A stretch of 64,000 nucleotides of DNA from Chrysaora quinquecirrha. Taxonomy: Eukaryota; Cnidaria; Scyphozoa; Semaeostomeae; Pelagiidae. Both the position numbers and the translations under genes were made by a program. Below the pieces are notes generated by a model. The model was not told the origin of the DNA. It did no database searches and saw only the letters and a list, made by a program, of their open reading frames with translations. The DNA lies in the NCBI GenBank assembly GCA_014526335.1, contig JACTAT010000044.1, forward strand, positions 1,633,632-1,697,631, read 5' to 3'. This document shows, piece by piece, positions 1-19,570 of the stretch (positions are counted from its first letter, which is position 1; each line of letters opens with the position of its first letter).

Positions 1-7810
<7,810 letters not shown>

Positions 7811-8310
7811 NNNNNNNNNNNNNNNNNNNNNNNNNNNNNNNNNNNNNNNNNNNNNNNNNNNNNNNNNNNNNNNNNNNNNNNNNNNNNNNNNNNNNNNNNN
7901 NNNNNNNNNNNNNNNNNNNNNNNNNNNNNNNNNNNNNNNNNNNNNNNNNNNNNNNNNNNNNNNNNNNNNNNNNNNNNNNNNNNNNNNNNNNNNNNNNNNN
8001 NNNNNNNNNNNNNNNNNNNNNNNNNNNNNNNNNNNNNNNNNNNNNNNNNNNNNNNNNNNNNNNNNNNNNNNNNNNNNNNNNNNNNNNNNNNNNNNNNNNN
8101 NNNNNNNNNNNNNNNNNNNNNNNNNNNNNNNNNNNNNNNNNNNNNNNNNNNNNNNNNNNNNNNNNNNNNNNNNNNNNNNNNNNNNNNNNNNNNNNNNNNN
8201 NNNNNNNNNNNNNNNNNNNNNNNNNNNNNNNNNNNNNNNNNNNNNNNNNNNNNNNNNNNNNNNNNNNNNNNNNNNNNNNNNNNNNNNNNNNNNNNNNNNN
8301 NNNNNNNNNN
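7811..8310. other. Assembly gap (500 N)
   Basis: Exactly 500 N, so a placeholder of unknown true length. The satellite switches from TTAG to CTAA on the plus strand across it, so the join may be a real inversion point or a scaffolding error. Confidence 0.99.
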
Positions 8311-8877
8311 AAGCTACGCTTGCAACCTGACTTACCAGCTTGCTAACTAACTAACTAACAAACTAACAAACTAACTAACGCGATAGCTAAGCTTGCAACA
8401 TAACTAACCAGATTGCTGACTAACTAAGTAACAAAAAAACTGTCTAACAAACAAAATCACTAACTAACTAACTAACTAACCAACTAACTAACATGAAAGC
8501 TATGCTTGCAACATAACTAACAAGATTGCTGACTAACTAACTAACAAAAAACTGACTACATAACTAATTAACTAACTAACTAACTAACATGCAAGCTACG
8601 CTTGCAACCTGACTTACCAGCTTGCTAACTAACTAACTAACTAACAAAGTAACTAGCAAACCAACTCCCTAACTATCTAATTTACAGGCAAACCAACTAT
8701 CTAACTTAGTAACAAACTAACTAACTAACCAACTAACTAACATGCAAGCTATGCCGGCAGCATAACTAACCAGTTTGCTAACTAACTAACGAACAAACTA
8801 ACAAACTAACTAACACGATAGCTAAGCTTGCAACATAACTAACCAGATTGCTGACTAACTAACTAACAAACAAATTG

Positions 8878-8908
<31 letters not shown>

Positions 8909-9047
8909 TATTAACTAACTAACTAACAAACCAACAAACAAACTCGCTAACTATCTAATTTATTGTCAAACAAAACTAACTAACTAACCAAATCACTAAC
9001 TAGCAAAAAAATTGGCTAATTGTCCAATTTACTGACAAACTAACCAC

Positions 9048-9080
<33 letters not shown>

Positions 9081-9370
9081 ATACAAGGTATGCCTTTAAC
9101 ATAACTAACTAGCTTGCTAACTAACTAACTTACTAACTAACTAACAAACAAACTCGCTAACTATCTAATTTACTGTCAAACAAACTAACTAACTAGCAAA
9201 CTAACTAAATAACTAACATGCAATCTATGCTTGCAACATAACTAACCACATAGCTAACTAAGTAACTAACTAACTAACTTACTAAGAAACAAACTCGCTA
9301 ACTATCTAATTTACTGTCAAAAAAGCTAACTAATTAGCAAACTAACTAACTAACTAACTATCTAACTAAC
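8311..9370. repeat. (CTAA)n satellite, inverted orientation, better-preserved units
   Basis: Same satellite as at the left end but reverse-complemented. It carries the motifs CATGCAAGCTATGCTTGCAA, AACTAACCAGCTTGCTAAC and AACTCGCTAACTATCTAATT. Non-TTAG positions are more frequent here, and the composite unit is easier to read than in the pure arrays. The array ends at about 9370, where single-copy sequence begins. Confidence 0.93.
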
Positions 9371-12300
9371 TTTATATCGGTTACAGTGCCCCTTTGCAAC
9401 ATTCGACTAGGTCACTATAAATGAGCAAAATCTGCAAGAATATTTATTTATAGTGATTGCTATGAAAAATAGTAAACCTCTTCAGATATTTTATGAAGTT
9501 TATGCTTTTTTATATCGAATGAAGTACATGTGTGTGTTACAAAAGGGCACACCTTAGTGGAACTGGTGTTGTGAAGCAGTTTGAGAAATCTCCCTTTTAG
9601 GGTAAAAAGGCCCTGCCAAGTACACTAGAATGCAATAAATTACAACGAATTCCAACACATTTTCACATATTTAACTAGCAATTTCTCGAAAATTTAGTTT
9701 GTTGATCAGTTTCACTTATCAATACTTTATTTGATGTCTTTCTGAGAAGTTCGGGGAGACATAGTAGCGTGATTTTTTCAAAATAAACAATTTTTATTTC
9801 ACCAAGTGGGACTTTTTAGGCGTTTTTCTGTAAGAGTGCATCGTTTTTTACCCGACTTAAACAATATTTATTTATTTGTATGCAAATTTCGGGATTTATG
9901 CAGCCTTTTTACATTAGGCCCGAATGTAACAAAAGGGCTCTCTTTTTTCTAGGGTGACTTTGAGTAAGTAAGCTTTCATCAAAAAGAACCAGTAATATAT
10001 GTTATCGATTGTTGGTATTTTAACTGCTTGTTAGTGAGGTTTCAAAAGTATTGGAACTTTCACGTATTTTAAATAAAATTATTGAATAACCTGAAATCCA
10101 TTGTGACAAAAGGGCACCTTTCCATTTTACAACGAGAGTAAGAATTTTTGAGTGCTTATTTATAAAGCCTATCTAATTCTGAGCACACATGCCAGAAATT
10201 TTGGGAAAAAAAAATTTTAGGTTTAATACCCCAAGATCGGAAAGTTTTTCATAATCGATTACGGTAGTTAGTGCCATAAGGGCACCATATGCAGTTATCT
10301 TAGAATCACCTACAGCACTTAGAAAACGCAAAAAAATAGGGAGGAAGCTGTTAAAACATTCTATTAAGAAATTTCTTACTTCCCGAAGTGATGTTTTCAC
10401 GTTTCTCGAGAACTCATACCACGTAGCCTTTGAATAAAGGTAGCATTTCTGACGCGTACTAATTTCCAATGTCTTTATAAGCAAACTTTTAGAGAAAAGC
10501 AATCTCTTATATTAACTTTTCTGTTCGTATCATTTGACTGTTTGAGTTAACCATGTTAAGCAATACTGAAACTATACTTTAGCTCAAAGACAATTTAATA
10601 TAGCTATAAAGACTCGTTTGTGTGGAACAGTAGAAATGTTGCATTGCATCAACAACTAAAAGTTACTTTCAACATCCTATATGCAGATGTCCCATTGCTC
10701 ATTGATACAAGACACAAGATCTAATTATCAAGAAAAAACTGACATATATTTTTGGCTTCGAATCCAAAATTGCTATTGGAAGAGAACTAAGTTGCCATTC
10801 CATCAAACACAATAAAGGTCGTTTCCTATCCCAACTCCTCTCCTATCATTGTGATTTCTATTCCTAGTTTTACAGAAATAAGCTATTGCGATTCCTATTC
10901 ATGCCTATTTTTATACAGCCTACCTGTTATGACACAAACTGTTCGTCCATCTACCTTTTAAAGTCTAGAACTTTTTTGTCCTCTAACTATTGTCTTTCCG
11001 GTAACAGTGTGGCAGAATGACTGGTAGCTAAAATAAGTTTGCTTAGAATGCCCTTTATTCAACTTTTAATTTCTGTCGTTGGACTTTTCTTATTTATGTT
11101 GAAAAAGATCATTACTTATTTATTTGGGAATACGGAAACAATATAAACAAGTTCACATGAGTATTTCTCTCAAATTTTCTGTGCCTTGCCTGCCCTTTTG
11201 TTACTCAATGCTGAAACATGTGCCCTAAAGTTTCATTGTTGCTGTTGTTGCAAAAATAATTGGTTCAAGGCATGCTCGCTCGTCGTTTCCTTCTTCCTCC
11301 ATTTTGTTGAAATCTTCACTTTGCTGTGCTTCAATTTGAAGGCGCAGTATGCAAAAACTGAAATGAAATTATACATCTGTTTGCTAATTGTTGATTTACA
11401 AGGAACGTGATTGCAGTATTATTTTCAATTATTGGGTAAGTCATTTTTCTTACACTATTGGATAGGCCCATCAGCTATCGTTCTGTTATGGATCACAGAC
11501 AGGGTCAGGGACAGAGACCGATGTAGTCTACGCAATGCCAATTATTTGGCAATGTACAGTATTGTGTGGATAGATAGATAGGGACAGAGACAGCCCAACC
11601 GATGATACCGCAGTGGAAAAACTATAGGCCCTACTTGTAATTGAGATGAACTCACGCTTGCCTCAATTTTGTAATAATGCTTGTATTGTATGTAATACAA
11701 CTCAACTCAATAAATCCTGCAGTAGCAACTGTGTAGACTATATCTTGTGAAATTTATGTGTGTTCTCGAAGAGGAAGTTAAATATTTTTGTCTTCCCTCT
11801 AATGTTTTGATATAAAACTGGTAGGGTAAGCAATACAACAAAGCAGTGCAGAAAAATGTTTCAGACAAATGGTTTTTAATTTTTTACTGCTAGGGACATA
11901 AGCTTTTTCTTTACTTATTCATGTAAAATTTTACTTGTTTGGGTAAACATTTTGGGAAATTTTCAAAATTGTACTTTCCAAGTTGGCAGAATTGTCTTAT
12001 ATCCCAATGTGCTTGAGGGAATATTCTGTCATCATTGAATTTACACATAAGAAAGTAAGATTTACTTCTGTCAGAGGAATTTTTCTCATCCATCCTCAAA
12101 TATCAGTCAGAACTGTCAATCCAAACAAAACGATTTGATAGCTTTTGTTGTATAGGTTATTATTTAAATCATTTCATCACAGCAGGTACCTTTTACCTAT
12201 GATTTATTATTGATATCATGCTCATAGTTTAAAGCTATAGTACAAAAGTAGTTAGGGACAAGGCTCAACCTTAGCTATGTTAAATCTGGACATGGTCTGT

Positions 12301-13155
12301 TGAGAACAGGTAAGACTTTTCCTTGGCCGAAAGTAGATTTGCCCTTTTTTTAGACTATACATTCAGCTGAGGTTGAGAACACAAAAAGTAAAATCAAAAT
12401 AGACTCATTTCAGACTCAGGCCTTGTTTAGGCCAGAAAATATGCAGGTTTCTGTTGCATAACAAAAGGCTTGTAAAATAAATTTGTGAAACATGATTGTT
12501 TTCAAAGCTTTATGTTCTTTCAGAATTAACCTAGTTAAGCTGAGCAGATTTTAGGCAAGTTAACTATAGGCCTTAAGGTTATTAGTTTTTAACTCGTTCT
12601 TGTATGCTGTATTAAATCATGTGAACAGGACTAAAGAAGAATGACCAATACCTTAATACAAATTACAGTACAATACATCAATTTGTTCTAATATTGGAGA
12701 TTTCATTTGTTAATTACTTTAGCAATATCTTTTAAATCATAAAACTGAATAATTATTATACAGAATAAGTCTACCTTGGTCCATGACATATTCTACCTGC
12801 GTTATCTTTGTGATCTTTTTTGAATAGAGTGCTTAAACCCTGTAGAGAGCAATAAGTGCCTCAAATCTGGAACATTTCATTGCTTAAACCTTGAGGCTTT
12901 CCTGTTCTGCTCTGTATGTAATACATTCTTCATTTTGTGCATAAGTCAACTGATCATGCCATTTGGTGCAAATGTCTTGTTTCTACATAATATCCATGCC
13001 ACAGTCAATACATAATATATTTGTGGCAGATCCTACTTTGAAGACAAGAAATCCTGATTTTTCACCCCCTAATAGTATTATTTATTAGATAATAATTGCA
13101 TTTTTAGATTTAGTAATTATGATAACCAAGCAGTATTTGTGAACCCCTAATTAAC
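9371..13155. other. Single-copy AT-rich DNA, no convincing gene
   Basis: No ORF here has coding character, and I see no exon with both splice sites. Short motifs of the form TGTTACAAAAGGGCAC recur at 9535-9550, 9925-9939 and 10102-10117. Positions 11461-11730 look like the 3' end of a transcript or an old retroelement: a short GATAGATAGATA run, then GTAATACAACTCAACTC followed by AATAAA near 11710. That is only a resemblance. Around 13160 a short poly-C run precedes the segment that is amplified further right. Confidence 0.6.
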
Positions 13156-13159
13156 ACCC

Positions 13160-13485
13160 CCCCCCTAGTAGAATTTGTAATCTCCCAATGTTTTGAAATA
13201 GTATTTCTTTTTAAATATATCTTCTGTCCATATTTAATAGAATGGAAAGAAACTTTTCTTCACCCAGGACACTCAACTAAGATATTATTTGTTGTTACTT
13301 TTTAGACATTTGACATCGGAAAACAAAATTGGAATCAAAGTAAGTTCAACTTTAATTTACAATGAAATCATATTTCTATCTCTGATGACTATATACTCCC
13401 AGAACATAGAAAACCATACTAACCCTTGCTTTCTTTGTGTATTTCTCAGACCTAACAACCATGCAATGTCATTATTGTACTAAAT
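13160..13485 (+). other. Single-copy relative of the amplified exon-like cassette
   Basis: This stretch aligns along its length with the ~330-bp spacer of the 22-30 kb array. The shared parts are the TTCACCCAGGACA block, a T-rich tract ending TTTTTAG at about 13305, ACATTTGACATCGG, and a donor CAAA|GTAAGTTC at about 13339. A homologous downstream part follows, ending ATGTCATTATTGTACT. The exon-like part is much shorter (~34 bp) than the 90-bp cassette and lacks its reading frame. It may be close to the unamplified ancestor, or a deleted copy. That direction is inference. Confidence 0.6.
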
Positions 13486-13679
13486 GCTACAAAACCAACA
13501 AACAAGAAAATAAGTTTTATCTTATTAATTTTATAAAAAGAATAAAGCTTACTTAAACTCACAGAAGCAAAGTCGTTTCATTGTTTATCAATGGTCTAAA
13601 CTGTAAAACAAGAACTTTCCTGTGTGATTCTTAAAATATAAGTGATAAATGGTTGTAGTGTCATTGAGATTAAGATTGT

Positions 13680-16600
13680 CCACATAAACTTATAATTGTA
13701 TCAGTTTTTTTGCCAAATTCTTTGCTATAACTATTAAATAGGAACTTATGCTCTTTAGCCTCATAAGTTATCCATAATAGCCCATAAACTAGCTCTTATA
13801 TCTTAAAATCAAATATTTTGATAAAAAACTTTGACCCGTTTTCTATGTTATCACTATGAAACAGGGACTTAGGCCTTTTACTGTCATAAGTATCAATGAT
13901 AGCCCTTGAACTAGCTCTAACCTATTAAAAACAGAAGATTATTGCTTTAAACTTTGGCCTGTTTGCTATGTTATAACCATGAAAGATGGACTTAGGCCTT
14001 CTAGTTTTATAATTTATCAATTATAGCCCAGAATCTAGCTGTAGTCTCTTAAAATTGAAAATTATTGATATAAACTTTGACCCGTTTTCTATGTTATAAC
14101 TATGAAAGATGGACTTAGGCCCTTTAGTTTTATAAGCTGACCATGATAGCCCGTGAACTAGCTGTAGCCTCTTAAAATTGAAGATTATTGACATAAACTT
14201 TGACACATTTTCTATGTAATAACTATGAAAGATGGACTTAGGCCCTTAAGTTTTATAAGTTGACCATGATAGCCCGTGAACTAGCTGTAGCCTCTTAAAA
14301 TTGATGATTATTGATATAAACTTTGACCCGTTTTCTATGTAATAGCTATGAAAGATGGACTTAGGGCTTAGGCCCTTTAGTTTTATAAGTTGACCATGAT
14401 AGCCCGTGAACTAGCTGTAGCCTCTTAAAATTGATGATTATTGATATAAACTTTGACTCGTTTTCTATGTAATAGCTATGAAAGATGGACTTAGGGCTTA
14501 GGCCCTTTAGTTTTATTAGTTGACCATGATAGCCCGTGAACTAGCTGTAGCCTCTTAAAATTGAAGATTATTGATATAAACTTTGACCCGTTTTCTATGT
14601 AATAACTATGAAAAATGGACTTAGGCCCTTTAGTTTTAAAAGTTGACCATGATAGCCCGTGAACTAGCTGTAGCCTATTAAAATTGAAGATTATTGATGT
14701 AAACTTTGACCCGTTTTCTATGTAATAATTATGAAATATGGACTTAGGCCCCTTTAGTTTTATAAGCTGACCATGATAGCCCGTGAACTAGCTTTAGCCT
14801 CTTATAATTGAAGATTATTGATATAAACTTTGACCTCTTTTCTATGTTATAACCATGAAAGATGGACTTAGGCCTTCTAGTTTTATAAATTATCCATGAT
14901 AGCCCGTGATCTAGCTGTAGTCTCTTAAAATTGAAAATTATTTATATAAACTTTGGTCTGTTTTTTATGTTATAACTATGAAACATGTACTTAGGCCTTC
15001 TAGTTTTATAACTTAACAATGATAGCCCAGGATCTAGCTGTAGTCTCTTAAAATTGAAAATTATTGATATAAACTTTGACCCGTTTTCTATGTTATAACT
15101 ATGAAAGATGGACTTAGGCCCTTTAGTTTTATAAGCTGACCATGATAGCCCGTGAACTAGCTTTAGCCTCTTAAAATTGAAGATTATTGATATAAACTTT
15201 GACCCGTTTTCTATGTTATAACTATGAAAGATGGACTTAGGCCCTTTAGTTTTATAAGTTGACCATGATAGCCCGTGAACTAGCTTTAGCCTCTTAAAAT
15301 TGAAGATTATTGATATAAACTTTGACCCGTTTTCTATGTTATAACTATGAAAGATGGACTTAGGCCCTTTAGTTTTATAAGCTGACCATGATAGCCCGTG
15401 AACTAGCTTTAGCCTCTTAAAATTGAAGATTATTGATATAAACTTTGACCCGTTTTCTATGTTATAACCATGAAAGATGGACTTAGGCCCTTTAGTTTTA
15501 TAAGTTGACCATGATAGCCCGTGAACTAGCTTTAGCCTCTTATAATTGAAGATTATTGATATAAACTTTGACCCGTTTTCTATGTAATAATTATGAAAGA
15601 TGGACTTAGGCCCTTTAGTTTTATAAGCTGACCATGATAGCCCGTGAACTAGCTTTAGCCTCTTAAAATTGAAGATTATTGATATAAACTTTGACCCGTT
15701 TTCTATGTAATAATTATGAAAGATGGACTTAGGCCCTTTAGTTTTATAAGTTGACCATGATAGCCCGTGAACTAGCTTTAGCCTATTAAAATTGAAGATT
15801 ATTGATATAAACTTTGACCCGTTTTCTTTGTAATAATTATGAAAGATGGACTTAGGCCCTTTAGTTTTATAAGTTGACCATGATAGCCCGTGAACTAGCT
15901 TTAGCCTCTTATAATTGAAGATTATTGATATAAACTTTGACCCGTTTTCTATGTTATAACCATGAAAGATGGACTTAGGCCTTCTAGTTTTATAATTTAT
16001 CAATTATAGCCCAGGATCTAGCTGTAGTCTCTTAAAATTGAAGATTATTGATATAAATTTTGACCCGTTTTCTATGTTATAACTATGAAAGTTGGACATA
16101 GGCTCTTTTGTTTCATAAATTATCCATGATAGCCTGTGAACTAGCTGTAGCCTCTTAAAATTGAAGATTATTGATATAAACTTTGGTCTGTTTTTTATGT
16201 TTTAACTATGAAACAGGGAGTTAGGCCTTCTAGTTTTATAACTTGTCAATGATAGCCCGTGAACTAGCTCTAGCCTATTAAAATAGAAGATAATTGATAT
16301 AAACTTTGACCCGTTTTCTATGTTATAACTATGAACGATGGACTTAGGCCCTTTAGTTTTATAAGCTGACCATGATAGCCCGTGAACTAGCTTTAGCCTC
16401 TTATAATTGAAGATTATTGATATAAACTTTGACCCGTTTTCTATGTTATAACCATGAAAGATGGACTTAGGCCTTCTAGTTTTATAATTTATCAATTATA
16501 GCCCAGGATCTAGCTGTAGTCTCTTAAAATTGAAGATTATTGATATAAATTTTGACCCGTTTTCTATGTTATAACTATGAAAGTTGGACATAGGCTCTTT

Positions 16601-17900
16601 TGTTTCATAAATTATCCATGATAGCCTGTGAACTAGCTGTAGCCTCTTAAAATTGAAGATTATTGATATAAACTTTGGTCTGTTTTTATGTTTTAACTAT
16701 GAAACAGGGAGCTAGGCCTTCTAGTTTTATAACTTGTCAATGATAGCCCGTGAACTAGCTCTAGCCTATTAAAATAGAAGATAATTGATATAAACTTTGA
16801 CCCGTTTTCTATGTTATAACTATGAACGATGGACTTAGGCCCTTTAGTTTTATAAGCTGACCATGATAGCCCGTGAACTAGCTTTAGCCTCTTATAATTG
16901 AAGATTATTGATATAAACTTTGACCTCTTTTCTATGTTATAACCATGAAAGATGGACTTAGGCCTTCTAGTTTTATAATTTATCCATGATAGCCCAGGAT
17001 CTAGCTGTAGTCTCTTACGATTGAAGATTATTGATATAAATTTTGACCCGTTTTCTATGTTATAACTATGAAAGTTGGACATAGGCTCTTTAGTTTCATA
17101 AATTATCCATGATAGCCTGTGAACTAGCTTTAGCCTATTAAAATTGAAGATTATTGATATAAACTTTGACCCGTTTTCTTTGTAATAATTATGAAAGATG
17201 GACTTAGGCCCTTTAGTTTTATAAGTTGACCATGATAGCCCGTGAACTAGCTTTAGCCTCTTATAATTGAAGATTATTGATATAAACTTTGACCCGTTTT
17301 CTATGTTATAACCATGAAAGATGGACTTAGGCCTTCTAGTTTTATAATTTATCAATTATAGCCCAGGATCTAGCTGTAGTCTCTTAAAATTGAAGATTAT
17401 TGATATAAATTTTGACCCGTTTTCTATGTTATAACTATGAAAGTTGGACATAGGCTCTTTTGTTTCATAAATTATCCATGATAGCCTGTGAACTAGCTGT
17501 AGCCTCTTAAAATTGAAGATTATTGATATAAACTTTGGTCTGTTTTTTATGTTTTAACTATGAAACAGGGAGTTAGGCCTTCTAGTTTTATAACTTGTCA
17601 ATGATAGCCCGTGAACTAGCTCTAGCCTATTAAAATAGAAGATAATTGATATAAAGTTTGACCCGTTTTCTATGTTATAACTATGAATGATGGTCTTAGG
17701 CCCTTTAGTTTTATAAGCTATCCATGATAGCCCGTGAACTATCTGTAGCCTCTTAAAATTGAAGATTATTGACATAAACTTTGACCCGTTTTCTATGTAA
17801 TAACTATGAAAGATGGACTTAAGCCCATTTAGTTTTATAAGTTGACCATGATATCCCTTGAACTAGCTGTAGCCTCTTAAAATTGATGATTATTGATATA
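13680..17900. repeat. 123-bp tandem repeat array (~33 monomers)
   Basis: The phrase GACCCGTTTTCTATGT recurs at 15078, 15201 and 15324, giving a period of exactly 123 bp. Monomers share CTTAGGCCCTTTAGTTTTAT, CATGATAGCCCGTGAACTAG and TTGATATAAACTTTGACCCG. A higher-order period of four monomers is visible: TATCAATTATAGCCCAGGAT recurs 492 bp apart, from about 15990 to 16482. The first monomer, at about 13680, still has the longer TATAATTGTATCAG segment of the 142-bp family, so the 123-bp unit looks like a derivative with ~19 bp lost. Confidence 0.95.
14942..16003 (-). other. Repeat-derived open frame, 41-residue periodic (probably not a gene)
   Basis: Because 123 bp is 41 codons, one minus-strand frame stays open for 353 codons across about 8.6 monomers. 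The hypothetical peptide repeats segments such as SIFHSYNIENGSKFISIIF and KRLKLVHGLSWSAYKTKGP. Similar frames lie at 16202-16495, 16693-17355 and 17554-17775. I see no promoter, splice logic or homology. Variation falls on all codon positions, as expected for a non-coding satellite. It is recorded because the frame is real and long. Confidence 0.25.
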
Positions 17901-18860
17901 CCCTTAATATCGTATCAGTTGCTTTGGCCCTTTGTCTATGTAATTACCTTAAAACCGGGACTAAGGCACTTTAGTTCCAAAAGTTATCAATGCTTAGCCC
18001 GTTAACCAGCTCTAATCACAGGAGGCCCAATCGCATAAATATCATGAATGACATTACCTTGTGCTGTTTTCTGCCTAAAGCGTCCTATTTTCAATATAGG
18101 ATATTGTATTGTTGTTGTTGTTGTGGTGAAACGCCACATTGTAATAGCTTTATACTTATATAATATATAATAATATCCTATATTGAAAATAGGACTTTTT
18201 AGGCAGAAAACAACACAAGGTTATATCATTCATGGTAATTATGCGATTGGGTCGCCTGTGCTCTAGTCTAAAAAAATCGAAGTTAATTTATAAATCTCCA
18301 ATACTTTTAAACAGTAGTCTTTGTTAAAATATTTTCCGATCCCATTAGATAACTTGCAACGAAACTTCTCGTCACACAGGACATTCCACTAATATATTTT
18401 TGTTGTTACTTTTTAGACATTTGACATCGTTTATCATGAAAAAATCTGGCAGCAGTAATGATGATGATGGCATTGCCCCTGGTGAGGAAAAAATGGCCTG
18501 GCCTGAAGGTTCTTATTTTGTTGGTTCTTTTATGTGGGGATTTACTGTATTTATATAAACGTATAAATGTATTAGTTGCATTGGGCTGTTTCTATGTAAT
18601 AACATTAGAACAGGGACTTAGCCGCTTCAGCATCTTAAGCTATCCACCATACTCCATGAACTTGCACTACTCTCTTGAAATCTTAGATTATTGGTAAAAA
18701 CTTATAATCATATCAGTTGCGTTTCCCGTTTTCTATGTAATGACTATTAAAGAGGGGATTTAGATCCTTTAGCATCATACTTTATCCATGATATCCCGTA
18801 AACTAGATCTAATCTTTTAAAATCGGAGATTTTCGATATATACTTATAATCGTATCAGAG
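17900..18860. repeat. Diverged ~142-bp monomers plus cassette relative
   Basis: Monomers of the TTATAATCGTATCAG... family, interrupted by a MITE-like element (18017-18260). A cassette relative at about 18340-18500 has TTTTTAG|ACATTTGACATCG, then ATGAAAAAATCTGGCAGCAG. Here the cassette diverges after GATGATGATGG and lacks the downstream donor GTAAGT. More monomers follow to about 18855, where GC content rises and the small gene begins. Confidence 0.8.
18017..18260. mobile_element. MITE-like element, ~244 bp, long inverted repeats
   Basis: Arms of roughly 95 bp face each other. The left begins CACAGGAGGCCCAATCGCAT, and the right, read in reverse complement, begins CACAGGCGACCCAATCGCAT. Both contain CCTATTTTCAATATAGGATA-type sequence near the centre. 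Flanks CTCTAAT (18010-18016) and CTCTAGT (18261-18267) look like a 7-bp target duplication with one mismatch. The neighbouring repeat monomers read CTCTAATCTAAAAAAATTG without interruption, which shows the empty site. The centre has a short GTT run. No coding capacity. The superfamily is not determined; a 7-8 bp duplication would be compatible with hAT. Confidence 0.8.
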
Positions 18861-18925
18861 TAGGTAGTGTTTAGAGAATACTACGGCGGGGGCGTACTAC
18901 GGCAGGTGGTGTAGGCCCCTCATGA

Positions 18926-19070
18926 TGACGTCAACACCTAGCGTTATAGGAAAGCCCCTAAAATGACGTAATATTCCTCTAATCCGATTGGGTACAACTT
19001 TCCAGAAAATGGGAAAGTTTCGGAAAAGTCTCAGGAAAAGACCGGGTCGAGTCTGATTTTCGCGCGAAAA
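18926..19070 (+). promoter_or_regulatory. Putative promoter with CRE and E2F-like palindromes
   Basis: A perfect CRE (TGACGTCA, 18926-18933), a half-variant TGACGTAA (18964-18971) and the 14-bp palindrome TTTTCGCGCGAAAA (19057-19070, E2F-like) lie just upstream of an ATG at 19084. The block is locally GC-rich compared with the surrounding satellite. The E2F-like motif is also at the edge of the second copy, at 29001. Function is inferred from consensus matches only. Confidence 0.5.
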
Positions 19071-19083
19071 AATTGGAAAGGAG

Positions 19084-19570
19084 ATGACGCCATCGTTTCA
19101 ACTGCTGGATGTTGTGTACAGATTTTTCAAAGTTTACTGCTACTCAAAAGAGAATAGATACTTATTGGAAGATGTTAACTACAAGAAGATCAATTTTAAG
19201 GTATGTAATGTCAACAATATAAGTAAATAAGACAGTTACTTCATCAAGATTTAATGATAAATTTTACTTCACTAAGATGTCCATCATATAATCGTTTAAT
19301 TAACACCACCCCTCTCAGACTCGAAAGGCTATAGACGAATGCTCTGGCCAATGTCATGAGAGGCTGTGTAGAACCCTTATACAGCGCGGGAAGAGTAGGC
19401 CGTTCGTTGCAACAGCCGTTTTCGGTGAGCTTCAGAACAGGTGGCTGAAGACTTTTCCATGTATGAGAAACTCTTGGACACGGGAGACCCTTGGTAGACA
19501 GATAATGCTGCTCATCAAGGCCCCGTTTGGTTCGTGTTTTATTATTCGATCTTTTGGTGGACTAGGATAG
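19084..19570 (+). CDS. Small two-exon gene, unknown function (122 aa)
   Basis: Exon 1 (19084-19200) starts ATGACGCCATCG and encodes 39 residues, ending AATTTTAAG before the donor GTATGTAATG. Exon 2 (19319-19570) follows an acceptor CACCCCTCTCAG and continues in phase 0 for 83 residues to TAG. The product begins MTPSFQLLDVVYRFF and contains SGQCHERLCRTLIQRG, FVATAVFGELQNRW and APFGSCFIIRSFGGLG. I do not recognise a family. It has several Cys and basic residues and no signal peptide or clear membrane segment. GC content is higher than in the flanks. The exon and donor are conserved in a degraded copy at 29001-29214, so the unit has been duplicated. An alternative donor (TTTTCG|GTGAGC, about 19423) could lead to other 3' exons, but I found no in-frame partner. 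Treat this as a hypothetical gene. Confidence 0.5.

Noticed and set aside
11186..11410. Cys-rich 74-residue frame
   Set aside because: Short, starts at TTG, no motif; a chance frame in T-rich DNA.
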